The notes: generated by a model from the sequence alone, not told the origin. A stretch of 64,000 bases of DNA from an uncultured Bartonella sp. (GCA_946478235.1 CAMLBF010000002.1:1-64000); one strand, 5' to 3'; positions 25,200 to 34,826 are shown, counted from the stretch's first letter. Translations and numbers: made by a program.

Positions 25200-26588
25200 T
25201 TAGACTTCGGGATAGGATCTTGGCGTATACGCCCAGATCTTATTTCCCTGTCTGAAAGTTTTTGTTTGCGACGAGCCTATCAATATAACAGATCTGCTTG
25301 TAATTGCCGCAATATCTAGTTTTTCAAGTGTTGTAATCGTTGTCGTTTCACCTTCACGTCCGATATCTGTTCCAATCATAATAACTGTATTTGGAGCACA
25401 ATATTTTTTAATGATCGCAAATATATTGTAAATTTGCTTCGGCCGAGCGCGCGAAACCGGATTATACAATGCTAAAGCCATATCGCTTTGTATGGACGCG
25501 ATTATCCTTTTTTCAATAATAGCAGATGGCTTCAAATTGTCAGATAGAGAAATGACAGCAAAGTCATGCCCCAACGGAGCGCCTAGCCGAGCCGCTGCTG
25601 ATTGTGCTGCTGTTATTCCTGGTTCAATTTGAATTTTAACATTATCCAATGATCCAGCAGGTGCTTTTTCCATACATTCCATAATGGCTGCGGCCATGGC
25701 GAAAATGCCGGGATCACCGGAAGAAACAATAACAACTTTTTTCCCCATAGCTGCCAAATCAAGAGCCATTTGGGAGCGGGCTAATTCCTCACGGTTATCA
25801 CTGGGATGAATAATTTGGTGCGATGCAAATGGTGCAGCAAGTTTGATATAATAATCATAGCCCAAAATATCTGTCGCAGCATCAAGCGCTTCACGAGCCG
25901 AATATGTCATATATCGCTTGTCGCCCGGACCGAGACCAACAACCGTAAGCGTGCCGTTGACTGTATTTTTCTTGCGGTAAACCAGTTTTTTGGAATGACC
26001 TACCGGTTTTTGTTCATCAATGACGATTTCAAGCATACCATTGTTATCAAAGGGTAGGGCACTTTTTAGCAACCAATCATGTTGCCCAGTGAATTTTACT
26101 TTTTCTCCAGATAATAGGGCGGATATAAACGCAGCCGCATCTTCTTTGTTTACAAGTTCCAATTCATCAGGTGGTGTTAGTAAATTAATATTGAACCGCA
26201 ACGCACCACTTGTTGTTACGGCCGCATAACCGCCTAAAAAGCTGGCAATCTTATAGGTCAAGTCGTTTGCACCGGCATTCCCCCCCAGCAATGGAACAAC
26301 GGTCGCACCATCTTCCGAGATACATAAAACTGGAGGTTCATTGAATTTGTCATTCAGAACCTTCGATAAAATTCGAATGATTATTCCAGCCGCACAAAAA
26401 GCTAAAATAGGTCGACCTGCACGAAAAGCCTCAACAATCTTTTCTGCTATGGAGTCCACGACGATGCATGACGGATTATGCAAACGTTTCGTTGCATAAA
26501 TTTCGGCACCGTTCAACAAGACAGAAATAGCCTTTGCATGTTCAAATGATTTTTCAGAAAAAACAAATATTGCGGTATGTTGAGACAT
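25200..26588 (-). CDS. cobJ: CbiG N-domain fused to precorrin-3B C17-methyltransferase CobJ
   Basis: A two-part cobalamin enzyme of 462 aa. Residues about 1-140 match the N-terminal domain of CbiG (AFCAAGIIIRILSKVL, then EDGATVVPLLGGNAGAND). Residues about 215-462 are the SAM-dependent CobJ/CbiH methyltransferase (VVGLGPGDKRYMT, SSGDPGIFAMAAA, ALYNPVSRARP). CobJ methylates C17 and contracts the ring of precorrin-3B. CbiG belongs to the anaerobic route, where it opens the lactone, so its presence beside the oxygen-dependent CobG is notable. The CbiG C-terminal domain is not evident. It is the last gene of cobG-H-I-J. Confidence 0.9.
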   Translation of the reverse strand: MSQHTAIFVFSEKSFEHAKAISVLLNGAEIYATKRLHNPSCIVVDSIAEKIVEAFRAGRPILAFCAAGIIIRILSKVLNDKFNEPPVLCISEDGATVVPLLGGNAGANDLTYKIASFLGGYAAVTTSGALRFNINLLTPPDELELVNKEDAAAFISALLSGEKVKFTGQHDWLLKSALPFDNNGMLEIVIDEQKPVGHSKKLVYRKKNTVNGTLTVVGLGPGDKRYMTYSAREALDAATDILGYDYYIKLAAPFASHQIIHPSDNREELARSQMALDLAAMGKKVVIVSSGDPGIFAMAAAIMECMEKAPAGSLDNVKIQIEPGITAAQSAAARLGAPLGHDFAVISLSDNLKPSAIIEKRIIASIQSDMALALYNPVSRARPKQIYNIFAIIKKYCAPNTVIMIGTDIGREGETTTITTLEKLDIAAITSRSVILIGSSQTKTFRQGNKIWAYTPRSYPEV

Positions 26589-26613
26589 TTTATTAAACTA
26601 TAACATAAACTAA

Positions 26614-27345
26614 TTAATTGGCAGGTGTACCAGGTACCAATATGAGAGAAAAATAGGGTGACTGTGTGCCATCTACTTCCTTCAATGCAATTACCCTCTG
26701 GTTATCCATTGTAGCGCGTTCAATATAAAGAGCGCGATCCATCAAACCACAATGTTCGAGAGCGTCTCTTACCTTATCCAGATTACGTCCCAATTTCAGT
26801 ATAGCAAACGCATCAGTTGTATTTAGGCGTTGAATTAATTCATCTTTTTCTAAAACACCCGATAGCACCGTAAAAGATTGGTTTCGGTAACATAGTGGCG
26901 TTTGCAGAACAGAGGCAGCACCAAAGATTGATGAGATACCAGGGATAATTTCAGTTGGATATTTCTTGCCCAGCACGTCATAAATATACATAAATGAGCT
27001 ATAGAATAGAGGATCTCCTTCAGCAAGAATGACAACATTCTTTCCCATTGCCAATTGCTTGTTTATCGCTTCAGTTATTTCATTGTAAAACTGATTTAAC
27101 TTTTCTCTATAAATATCTGATTTACTAGATATTTCTGTTGTTACAGGATAAGTTATAGGTAACAATTCGGTATGCTCTTTGATCCAGCTACGCGCGATTT
27201 TTAACGCATTGCTGTTTTGCTTTGCGGTCTCATGATAAGCAACAATATCGGCCGATTGTATTGCTTTAACGCCTTTGACAGTTATGAGGTCAGGATCTCC
27301 TGGCCCAACACCAATTCCATATAATCGACCAGTTTTTTTCATCAT
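26614..27345 (-). CDS. cobI: Precorrin-2 C20-methyltransferase CobI
   Basis: Methylates C20 of precorrin-2 using SAM. Motifs of the tetrapyrrole methylase family are present: LYGIGVGPGDPDLITVKG at the start, LAEGDPLFYSSFMY and EIIPGISSIFGAA. 243 aa, family length. The start overlaps the stop of cobH by four bases (ATGA), showing tight coupling. Confidence 0.95.
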   Translation of the reverse strand: MMKKTGRLYGIGVGPGDPDLITVKGVKAIQSADIVAYHETAKQNSNALKIARSWIKEHTELLPITYPVTTEISSKSDIYREKLNQFYNEITEAINKQLAMGKNVVILAEGDPLFYSSFMYIYDVLGKKYPTEIIPGISSIFGAASVLQTPLCYRNQSFTVLSGVLEKDELIQRLNTTDAFAILKLGRNLDKVRDALEHCGLMDRALYIERATMDNQRVIALKEVDGTQSPYFSLILVPGTPAN

Positions 27346-27968
27346 TCAACATCACTTGCTAGAGCATTTACTGCAGCTGCCGCCATGGCGCTTCCACCGC
27401 GTCGTCCATGAACAACAACATAGGGTAAATTAAGCTTATTTTCCGATAAAGCCAATTTGGATTCTTTTGCTCCAACGAACCCAACCGGAAATCCTAGTAT
27501 CAATGCGGGTTTTTCAAATCCTTGTTCAATCAAGTTGAGCAAATGGAAAAGGGCAGTTGGAGCATTACCAATAGCAACGACACTCCCCTTGATATAAGGT
27601 TTCCATAATTCAACGGCAGCTGCTGATCTTGTATTGTTAATGCGCTTTGCTCGATCAGCAACATCTGGCTCAGATAAAGTGCATATGACCGAATTGTTTG
27701 CAGGTAATCTTTTCCTTGTTACACCATCGGCAACCATATTTGCGTCGCATAGAATAGGGCAACCATTAGCTAGCGCGTTTTTCCCAATTGTGCCAGCATT
27801 TTGCGAATAAGCGATATCATCAACAATATCGGTCATACCACATGCGTGTATCACACGGACAACCAGCTTTTCCAAATCTGCAGGAACGTTTTCCAAATTG
27901 GCTTCCGCCCGGATTGTAGCAAATGATTTTTGATAAATTGTTTGCCCATCTGTGATGTAATCAAGCAT
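27342..27968 (-). CDS. cobH: Precorrin-8X methylmutase CobH
   Basis: Moves the C11 methyl group to C12, converting precorrin-8X to hydrogenobyrinate. The catalytic histidine is H41 in VIHACGM. Other family segments are SQNAGTIGKNALANGCPILCDANMV (in part), AIGNAPTALF and FPVGFVGAKESK. 208 aa. Preceded by cobG with a five-base gap and overlapping cobI. Confidence 0.96.
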   Translation of the reverse strand: MLDYITDGQTIYQKSFATIRAEANLENVPADLEKLVVRVIHACGMTDIVDDIAYSQNAGTIGKNALANGCPILCDANMVADGVTRKRLPANNSVICTLSEPDVADRAKRINNTRSAAAVELWKPYIKGSVVAIGNAPTALFHLLNLIEQGFEKPALILGFPVGFVGAKESKLALSENKLNLPYVVVHGRRGGSAMAAAAVNALASDVE

Positions 27969-27973
27969 ATGCG

Positions 27974-29338
27974 CTATATCCTACTAATTTTCCCATCCAA
28001 ATAATTTGCTACTTCAATAATGCTCAAGTTTTCGTTCAAAAGCTTACCAAATTTACTATCCGATGCATTATCCGATTGAAATAAATTATAATACCCTTCA
28101 TCAGTTGCAACTGCCGTATATGCAAACGGTACCGTAGCAACACACGCTTTGGCACATGCTGTTAGATGTATTGGCGAGATAGTTTTCTTATTGAAATAGT
28201 CAATAAGATATTGTCCATCTTTTTGCACATTTGATAGACCTGAATGGCAATATGGTGCGCCTGCACAGCAAAAAACATTTGCTGCCGCATCATGTTCATG
28301 AACGGCATATCCTATTTTCATAAGATCGTTTAAAATTGTTTCAATTTCATTTTCCTCACAATCAGGAACAATGATGCCTTGATGATGGGTTATACGAACT
28401 GCACTGTCGGTATGTCGTTTTGCTACAATTGCCGCCGTCTTTCTCATTTGCTCGGCCGTTAACCGCCCAAGGGCAGGGCGCGCACCAATGTAAAACATAT
28501 TGTTTTGATATTGCGAAAAACTTCCGATAAGCGATTGTTTTTTTATCGCTTCAGGAAAACATATAACAGGCTTGTCGATATTAAATGGAAAATTGTTACG
28601 AATTGCCTGCAAAAATTCTGAATACTGAGGAAGTTTACGTAAATGTTTCATGCGTGAAACAGTTGGAAATTGTTCATGTATTTTTACAAGACATTCAAGG
28701 CAGGATTTTATAAAATCTACAGCGTACGCAGCATCAATACTTCCTTCAGCATTGGCGCAACCGGTTGAATAGTCAGGTCTTGAAGCAAAACCAAAATTAA
28801 ATTTTTGACCATCGTCATTTGACGATAACCAGATGTCAGCAATATGATCGACAACTGTTGTTGTTTCGGCGCCATTAATTAAAAAACCAAATTTTGGCGA
28901 AAGAACAAAAAACTCCTTGGTTGTTTGCAACATCTCAAGCAATTTTGTTCCAACAAGTGTGGTGTCTATTGCCATAGATTTGTCAATTCCGGCCGTTGGT
29001 GCAACCATAACATTACGTAAATCATCACCTTCGGGCGTTAGCGGTCCTAAACCTAATGACAGTAATGTGTCGATAAGCTTTGCTTCATTATGTTTTTGCA
29101 CACCGCGAAGTTGTAGATTTCCTCTTGTTGTGAGTTCAATCTGACCGTCCGCAAACTGTGTTGTAGCGTCCGCGACCCCCAACATTTGCGTTGATTGCAA
29201 TTTTCCAAGGGGTAATTTGATACGACAGATCCCACCATCATTTGCTTTGGGCATTCGAAACAACCCCGGACATGCAAAGCGACGATCCTTGACCGGTTGG
29301 ATTTCTTGCTTATTTTCATCGCAGGTGGGGTGTTTCAT
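27974..29338 (-). CDS. cobG: Precorrin-3B synthase CobG
   Basis: An iron-sulfur monooxygenase of the sulfite/nitrite reductase fold that uses oxygen to make precorrin-3B; it defines the aerobic cobalamin route. Two ferredoxin-like half-domains are visible (RMPKANDGGICRIKLPLG and the DSAVRITHHQGI region). The Fe4S4 cysteines lie in CAGAPYC and CAKAC. 454 aa. The start has TTTAGGAGC upstream. It is first in the cobG-cobH-cobI-cobJ operon, divergent from cobL across 74 bases that are too short for a cobalamin riboswitch. Confidence 0.94.
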   Translation of the reverse strand: MKHPTCDENKQEIQPVKDRRFACPGLFRMPKANDGGICRIKLPLGKLQSTQMLGVADATTQFADGQIELTTRGNLQLRGVQKHNEAKLIDTLLSLGLGPLTPEGDDLRNVMVAPTAGIDKSMAIDTTLVGTKLLEMLQTTKEFFVLSPKFGFLINGAETTTVVDHIADIWLSSNDDGQKFNFGFASRPDYSTGCANAEGSIDAAYAVDFIKSCLECLVKIHEQFPTVSRMKHLRKLPQYSEFLQAIRNNFPFNIDKPVICFPEAIKKQSLIGSFSQYQNNMFYIGARPALGRLTAEQMRKTAAIVAKRHTDSAVRITHHQGIIVPDCEENEIETILNDLMKIGYAVHEHDAAANVFCCAGAPYCHSGLSNVQKDGQYLIDYFNKKTISPIHLTACAKACVATVPFAYTAVATDEGYYNLFQSDNASDSKFGKLLNENLSIIEVANYLDGKISRI

Positions 29339-29358
29339 CTCAACTTGCTCCTAAAGAT

Positions 29359-29371
29359 TATAGATTCTATA
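29359..29371. promoter_or_regulatory. Perfect 13-bp palindrome in the cobG/cobL divergent promoter gap
   Basis: TATAGA-T-TCTATA is perfectly symmetric and lies midway between the divergent cobG and cobL starts. A second 8-bp palindrome, TTGATCAA, is at 29400-29407, just before cobL, which has no clear Shine-Dalgarno. Either could be an operator. No matching regulator is visible in the window. Confidence 0.35.
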
Positions 29372-29412
29372 GAGTTAAAAAATAGATCGTAACAATTTGT
29401 TGATCAATTAAA

Positions 29413-30633
29413 ATGAAAAAAAAACCTTGGCTTACAATAATTGGCATTGGCGATAATGGCTGGGACAGTCTCACTTTAGAACAACAACGTAAGATCACCC
29501 AAGCAGATGTGATTTTTGGTGGTCGTCGACATCTTAATTTTTTGCCCACAGACTTACAGGCTACGTTACACGCATGGCCATCACCTTTTTCTAAAGGGAT
29601 CGATAATCTCTTAGAATACCGCTATTCTGGGTTGAATGTCGTTGTTCTTGCCAGTAACGATCCAATGCATTTCGGTGTTGGTGTTACACTAACCAAGCGT
29701 ATACCAATAGACGAGATGACTGTTTTGTCTAATCCATCATCATTTTCGCTTGCTGCAGCACGTTTAGGCTGGGCTTTGCAAGACGTCATTTGTATATCTG
29801 TGCTTGATCGCGCTTTTGACAAGATGAGTCGCTACCTACAAAAAAAATCGCGTCTACTCGTTTTATCAGAAAATAGAGAGACGCCAAAAATATTGGCGAA
29901 ACTTTTGTCCGATCGAGGTTTTGGTCAAAGTCATTTTATTGTGCTTGAGCATTTAGGTGGGCAGAAAGAACGGATCTTAACCAGCAAAGCGCATAATTAT
30001 AACGTATCTGATAATGCCGACCTCAATATTGTGGCGATTGAATGTATACCTGATGATAATAACAAAGCACTATCTATACATTCTGCACTTCCGGACAATG
30101 CTTTCCATCATGATGGGCAATTAACGAAACAAGATATCAGAGCAGTGACTATGGCGCATTTAGCGCCAAGATATGGCGAATTATTATGGGATGTGGGGGC
30201 AGGTTGCGGCTCAATTTCAATTGAATGGCTGCGTAGGGCAGGGAACACACGCGCCATTGCAATAGAACAAAACGAAGATCGTCAAAAGCTTATCCTTGAA
30301 AATGCGCGGAATTTGGGTGTTCCTCAAATTGAGCTTGTGAATGGTAAAGCACCTGATGCCTTAACAGGATTAGATAATCCAGATGCAGTATTCATTGGCG
30401 GAGGATTTACCAAACCCGATGTTTTTGAAATCTGTTGGGAAAAACTAAAGTCGGGTGGCAGGCTGGTTGCGAATGGGGTGACTCTTGAAACCTCAACACT
30501 CTTAATCGCGCAAGCGAAGAAAATTGGCGCGCGCCTAATCAATGTAAATATATCTGAAGCAGGGGTGTTGGGCGGATTTCATGTGTGGCGTCCTGCTCTA
30601 CCGGTGACCATTATGGTTGCAGAAAAAAGTTAA
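29413..30633 (+). CDS. cobL: Precorrin-6Y C5,15-methyltransferase (decarboxylating) CobL
   Basis: A bifunctional methylase giving precorrin-8X. The N-terminal half (1-200) is the CbiE domain, starting LTIIGIGDNGWDSLT. The C-terminal half (about 225-406) is the CbiT domain with the SAM-binding motif WDVGAGCGSISIEW and PDAVFIGGGF. 406 aa, full length for the fused form. Transcribed away from cobG. The other genes needed in this route (cobK, cobM, cobF, cobN) are not adjacent; hfq follows instead. Confidence 0.95.
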   Translation: MKKKPWLTIIGIGDNGWDSLTLEQQRKITQADVIFGGRRHLNFLPTDLQATLHAWPSPFSKGIDNLLEYRYSGLNVVVLASNDPMHFGVGVTLTKRIPIDEMTVLSNPSSFSLAAARLGWALQDVICISVLDRAFDKMSRYLQKKSRLLVLSENRETPKILAKLLSDRGFGQSHFIVLEHLGGQKERILTSKAHNYNVSDNADLNIVAIECIPDDNNKALSIHSALPDNAFHHDGQLTKQDIRAVTMAHLAPRYGELLWDVGAGCGSISIEWLRRAGNTRAIAIEQNEDRQKLILENARNLGVPQIELVNGKAPDALTGLDNPDAVFIGGGFTKPDVFEICWEKLKSGGRLVANGVTLETSTLLIAQAKKIGARLINVNISEAGVLGGFHVWRPALPVTIMVAEKS

Positions 30634-30679
30634 TCACAGAGCTTTTGTGCTACTTTAACGTGTATATCCCAGTTTCGGA

Positions 30680-30708
30680 TTGACATTTGATAATTTTTCG
30701 TTCGATAT
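30680..30708 (+). promoter_or_regulatory. Candidate hfq promoter
   Basis: A perfect -35 TTGACA at 30680-30685 is followed 17 bases later by a weak -10 (CGATAT, 30703-30708), about 42 bases before the hfq start. The -10 match is poor. Confidence 0.35.
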
Positions 30709-30749
30709 GCGGCCATTATTATGCGGTTCGCAACAAAGGTATAAAAACA

Positions 30750-30986
30750 ATGGCAGAACGATCGCAACATCTACAAGATCTTTTTCTTAATGCAGTCCGT
30801 AAGCAAAAGATTTCCCTTACAATTTTTCTCGTAAACGGTGTCAAATTAACTGGCATTGTTACTTCATTTGATAATTTCTGTGTTTTATTGCGTCGTGATG
30901 GTCATTCACAGCTGGTTTATAAACACGCTATTTCAACCATCATGCCAAGCCAACCTGTGCAAATGCTTGATGAAGATGATGAATAG
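30750..30986 (+). CDS. hfq: RNA chaperone Hfq
   Basis: The Sm-like hexameric RNA chaperone that pairs small RNAs with mRNAs. I use the ATG at 30750, which gives the canonical [14 protein letters not shown] start and 78 aa; an earlier in-frame start would add 21 unrelated residues. Sm1 ([20 protein letters not shown]) and Sm2 ([12 protein letters not shown]) are intact, with the conserved YKHA. The short acidic tail (EDDE) is typical of Rhizobiales. hflX follows after 51 bases, the classic arrangement. Confidence 0.98.
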   Translation: MAERSQHLQDLFLNAVRKQKISLTIFLVNGVKLTGIVTSFDNFCVLLRRDGHSQLVYKHAISTIMPSQPVQMLDEDDE

Positions 30987-31037
30987 GGCTGCAAACAAGC
31001 TCTATGAATTCTAAATCAAGTTTGCGATCATACAGCG

Positions 31038-32390
31038 ATGACAGATAATAACGATAGAGTAGGCAAGCTGATTTCGCGAGAAACGGCGGTGACACGTGCT
31101 ATCGTTATTGTTCCAATTATTCGTGAACACGATAATACAAAAAATGTTGACCGCCCTGTTCAACCACGCATTGCCGAAGCCGTCGGGCTTGCGCGCGCCA
31201 TTCGCCTAGAGGTTGTGGTAAGCAAAGCAATTAACGTCACTGAACCTAGGCCCGCTACGCTTATTGGACAGGGTAAAGTCGCTGAATTAGCGCAAGAAAT
31301 AACAGAGAATGAAATAGAACTCGCGGTTATAGATCATTCATTATCACCAATTCAGCAACGCAATCTTGAAAAAGAGTGGAATTGTAAAGTCATTGATCGT
31401 ACGGCACTGATTCTCGAAATTTTCGGTGATCGAGCGAGAACGAAAGAGGGTGTGCTACAGGTTGAACTTGCACATCTCAACTATCAAAAGGGACGTTTGG
31501 TAAGAAGTTGGACCCACTTGGAACGGCAAAGAGGTGGCGGTGGCTTTCTTGGTGGACCAGGTGAAACGCAGATTGAATCTGACCGACGCATTTTACAAGA
31601 AAAAATAGTGCGTATTAAACGTGAGCTGGAAACAGTTGTCAGAACGCGCGCTTTACATCGGGCAAAACGAAAAAAAATCCCTTATCCTGTTGTGGCTCTG
31701 GTTGGGTATACCAATGCTGGTAAATCGACATTGTTTAACAGGTTAACAGGTGCTGATGTTTTGGCCAAGGATATGCTTTTTGCAACCCTTGATCCTACTC
31801 TTAGAAAAGTTGTGCTTCCCGACGGTCAATCTGCTATTTTATCCGATACTGTGGGCTTTATCTCAGACTTGCCAACGCATTTGATTGCCGCCTTCAGGGC
31901 AACGCTGGAAGAAGTCGTTGAGGCTGATCTTATTGTCCATGTGCGCGACATGTCAGATGTTCAACATCGAGAACACGCCCAAAATGTTCTTGAAATCTTG
32001 GCAAGTCTGGGTGTCGATATTGACGATCCTAATCACATTGTTGAAGTTTGGAATAAAGTCGATTTACTGGACGAAAAAGCTATTTCATTGTTACGCGATA
32101 ATGCTTTGTCTTCTGCAAACAAAGCAATATTGGTATCCGCATTAACGGGTGAGGGGATAGACACCCTACTCTCTGTTATTGGAAAGCAAATATCCGGCGA
32201 GATGACAGAACGGGAAGTATTGCTAAAGCCCCATGAGCTTTACCTACTTGATTGGTTTTACAACAATGCTGGTAAAGTTGAACAAAGCCCACAGGACGAC
32301 GGAACAGTTCTGGTAAGTGTTACGTTAAACAGGTTGGCAAATGATCGACTAAACAAGATTTTATCTGGTAAAGATAAAGGGAATATTTGA
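31038..32390 (+). CDS. hflX: Ribosome-associated GTPase HflX
   Basis: A GTPase that binds the 50S subunit and splits stalled ribosomes. The N-terminal HflX domain holds RPATLIGQGKVAELA and the glycine-rich RGGGGFLGGPGETQIE. The G domain has G1 GYTNAGKST, G3 DTVGF and G4 NKVD. 450 aa, family length. Co-transcribed with hfq. Confidence 0.97.
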   Translation: MTDNNDRVGKLISRETAVTRAIVIVPIIREHDNTKNVDRPVQPRIAEAVGLARAIRLEVVVSKAINVTEPRPATLIGQGKVAELAQEITENEIELAVIDHSLSPIQQRNLEKEWNCKVIDRTALILEIFGDRARTKEGVLQVELAHLNYQKGRLVRSWTHLERQRGGGGFLGGPGETQIESDRRILQEKIVRIKRELETVVRTRALHRAKRKKIPYPVVALVGYTNAGKSTLFNRLTGADVLAKDMLFATLDPTLRKVVLPDGQSAILSDTVGFISDLPTHLIAAFRATLEEVVEADLIVHVRDMSDVQHREHAQNVLEILASLGVDIDDPNHIVEVWNKVDLLDEKAISLLRDNALSSANKAILVSALTGEGIDTLLSVIGKQISGEMTEREVLLKPHELYLLDWFYNNAGKVEQSPQDDGTVLVSVTLNRLANDRLNKILSGKDKGNI

Positions 32391-32421
32391 TCTGCCTAAC
32401 TGCATATGGAGACGTACATAA

Positions 32422-32955
32422 ATGACTTTATATTGTTTAAACGGTATTTCTCCGCAAATTGAAGATCCAGAAAATACATGGATAGCAGAAAGCGCCGAAG
32501 TTATCGGCAAAATCATATTGAAAAAGAAAGCCAGCATCTGGTTTGGCTCGGTTTTGCGGGGTGATAATGACCTCATAAGCATTGGCGAGGGGGCCAATAT
32601 TCAGGATATGTCTGTTGTCCATACCGATAAAGGCATTCAGGTTTCTATTGGAAAAAACTGTACTATTGGGCATAAAGCAATCATCCATGGGTGCCAGATA
32701 GAAGATAATTGTCTTATCGGCATGGGATCAATTATCATGAACAATGCCCATATAGGTGAAAATTCTATTGTTGGTGCTGGTAGTTTAGTAACACAAGGTA
32801 AGATATTTCCTGAACGCTCTTTGATAATGGGGAATCCCGCACGTTTTGTCCGAGAGTTATCCGACGATGAAGTCAATAATATTTTAAGGTCTGCGGAACA
32901 TTACTATCGTAATGCCATGCATTTTAAACAAAATTTGACACCTCCCATATCTTGA
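32422..32955 (+). CDS. Gamma-carbonic anhydrase family protein
   Basis: A left-handed beta-helix protein built of hexapeptide repeats (177 aa), cytoplasmic. The three zinc-ligand histidines of gamma-carbonic anhydrases are present: H67 (SVVHTDKG), H84 (IGHKA) and H89 (IIHGC). The family includes CaiE/PaaY/YrdA proteins, many with unproven activity, so catalysis is uncertain. It lies 31 bases after hflX on the same strand. Confidence 0.92.
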   Translation: MTLYCLNGISPQIEDPENTWIAESAEVIGKIILKKKASIWFGSVLRGDNDLISIGEGANIQDMSVVHTDKGIQVSIGKNCTIGHKAIIHGCQIEDNCLIGMGSIIMNNAHIGENSIVGAGSLVTQGKIFPERSLIMGNPARFVRELSDDEVNNILRSAEHYYRNAMHFKQNLTPPIS

Positions 32956-33040
32956 TAAATTGACTTTCAGGGTATCATAAATCTAGTTTCCTTCAGGATT
33001 CGAATTTAATTGGTTCTGCATTTGTATAGGCGGTCTTGCA

Positions 33041-34027
33041 ATGAGATTTCTTCCAGACAAATTTCTTTGTGCTTTAATTGTATCAATCATCATCGCAAGC
33101 ATTGCACCAATTTCAGGTGAGGCGGCTGACTGGTTTTCATTATTAACGCAGATTTTTGTCGGATTATTATTTTTTCTGCATGGAGCTAAATTACCACGCC
33201 AAGCAGTCGTTGCCGGCATTATTCATTGGCGTTTACATTTAGCTGTATTTGTTTCGACATTCGTATTGTTCCCGATATTGGGCATATTGGCCGGTTTTCT
33301 CATTCCTGGATTAAAAGAATCCGCCTTCTATGCCGGAATATTATATCTCTGCGTTTTACCGTCTACCGTACAATCTTCCATAGCATTTACATCTATTGCC
33401 GGCGGAAATGTGCCAGCTGCCATTGTTTCTGCCTCGGCGTCCAATATTTTTGGTATGTTCTTAACACCGCTATTGGTTGGCTTATTGTTTTCTGTCGGGG
33501 GCAATAAATCTGGCATGTCGGCATCTGCCTTTGAGTCAATTCTTATTCAACTTCTTTTACCTTTTGTACTGGGTCAAATTTGCCAACGTTGGATAGGAAA
33601 TTTTATTATTAAACATAAGGCACTTACGTCTATTGTTGATCGTGGCTCCATTATCCTCGTTGTTTATCTGGCATTTAGTGAAGCGACAACAAGCGGCCTG
33701 TGGCATACGACAAGTTGGCATGATTTAATTATTATGATTGTTATTGATGTTGTTTTGTTAGCAATCGTTCTATTGGTAACTTGGTATGGTTCAAAATTAT
33801 TAGGCTTCAACCTCAAGGATCGTATTACAATAACATTTTGCGGTTCTAAAAAGAGTTTGGCTAGCGGCGCCCCTATGGCCAATGCCATTTTTGCCGGCAT
33901 CGGTGGCGGGAAAATTGGCGCAATTGTATTACCGCTTATGTTATTTCACCAAATCCAGTTGATGGTGTGTACAATAATCGCGCGTCATCTATCCGAAAGA
34001 AAAAGCAAAGATGATGAAAACGAATAA
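33041..34027 (+). CDS. Bile acid:sodium symporter-like transporter (SLC10A7/YfeH type)
   Basis: A polytopic inner-membrane protein of 328 aa with about ten hydrophobic helices. Features of the SBF-like (SLC10A7/YfeH) family include FFLHGAKLPR near helix 2, LCVLPSTVQSSIAFTSIAGGN and FCGSKKSLASGAPMANAIF in the cation-binding region. The substrate is unknown in bacteria. It overlaps the methyltransferase gene by 17 bases, implying coupled expression. Confidence 0.9.
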   Translation: MRFLPDKFLCALIVSIIIASIAPISGEAADWFSLLTQIFVGLLFFLHGAKLPRQAVVAGIIHWRLHLAVFVSTFVLFPILGILAGFLIPGLKESAFYAGILYLCVLPSTVQSSIAFTSIAGGNVPAAIVSASASNIFGMFLTPLLVGLLFSVGGNKSGMSASAFESILIQLLLPFVLGQICQRWIGNFIIKHKALTSIVDRGSIILVVYLAFSEATTSGLWHTTSWHDLIIMIVIDVVLLAIVLLVTWYGSKLLGFNLKDRITITFCGSKKSLASGAPMANAIFAGIGGGKIGAIVLPLMLFHQIQLMVCTIIARHLSERKSKDDENE

Positions 34028-34826
34028 AAAAGAATTGGAACGGCTCTATAATCTTGGGTTAAAACTTGAAAAACAGGGTGATTTTGACGGAGCTGCCGAT
34101 GCTTATCAGCAAGCCCTAAAGGTAGATCCGCAAGATTTCGGCGGTATAAAAGTCCGTTTGGCTTCAATGGGAAGAGGGGAAGTGCCTGAAATTGCCTCCC
34201 GCGCTTATGTTTCTACATTATTCGACCAAAATGCAGAAATGTTTGATTATATTTTGGTAGATCAACTTGGATATAACGTACCATTCCAATTGCGAGATAC
34301 TGTGGGAAGATGCTTCCCCGAGAAGACTTTCGAAAAAATGCTGGATCTCGGCTGTGGAACTGGCCTGTCGGGTGAAGCATTTGAGGATATTACCGATCAG
34401 AGAACTGGCGTTGACCTGTCAGAAAACATGGTTGAAATTTCCCATGAAAAAATGCTCTACGAGCACCTTTTTGTTGGTGATGTCATTGATTTCGTTAACA
34501 AAGCAGACGAAAAATGGAACCTGATAGTAGCCACAGATGTTCTGCCTTATATGGGAGATATCAAGCTATTTTTTAACGGTGTTTCCAAATGTCTCGAGCC
34601 CAACGGTTTGTTTGGATTTTCTACCGAAATTCTCTCATTGGACGCATTCAAAGGTAGCGACTATAGCGTTGGTCCACACCAACGATTTGCCCACCAACAG
34701 AAATACATAGAAGCAGAATTAAGCGATTATAAGCTTCGCCTTGTTGATGTTGAAGACATCACCGTGCGTGCAGAACAGGGTGAACCGGTACCTGGACAAT
34801 TATATTTAGTTGAAAAGATAGTTTAA
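34011..34826 (+). CDS. SAM-dependent methyltransferase with N-terminal TPR
   Basis: 271 aa. Residues about 5-42 form a tetratricopeptide-like helical hairpin (NLGLKLEKQGDFDGAADAYQ), a protein-contact module. A class I methyltransferase follows, with motif I LDLGCGTG at 111-118 and DLS and VATDVLPYM motifs. Proteins with this combination are annotated only as TPR-methyltransferases; the target is not known. The start lies inside the end of the transporter gene. Confidence 0.88.
   Translation: MMKTNKKELERLYNLGLKLEKQGDFDGAADAYQQALKVDPQDFGGIKVRLASMGRGEVPEIASRAYVSTLFDQNAEMFDYILVDQLGYNVPFQLRDTVGRCFPEKTFEKMLDLGCGTGLSGEAFEDITDQRTGVDLSENMVEISHEKMLYEHLFVGDVIDFVNKADEKWNLIVATDVLPYMGDIKLFFNGVSKCLEPNGLFGFSTEILSLDAFKGSDYSVGPHQRFAHQQKYIEAELSDYKLRLVDVEDITVRAEQGEPVPGQLYLVEKIV

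Noticed and set aside
29339-29412. Cobalamin riboswitch in front of cobG or cobL
   Set aside because: The gap is only 74 bases; no B12 box or long structured leader is present.
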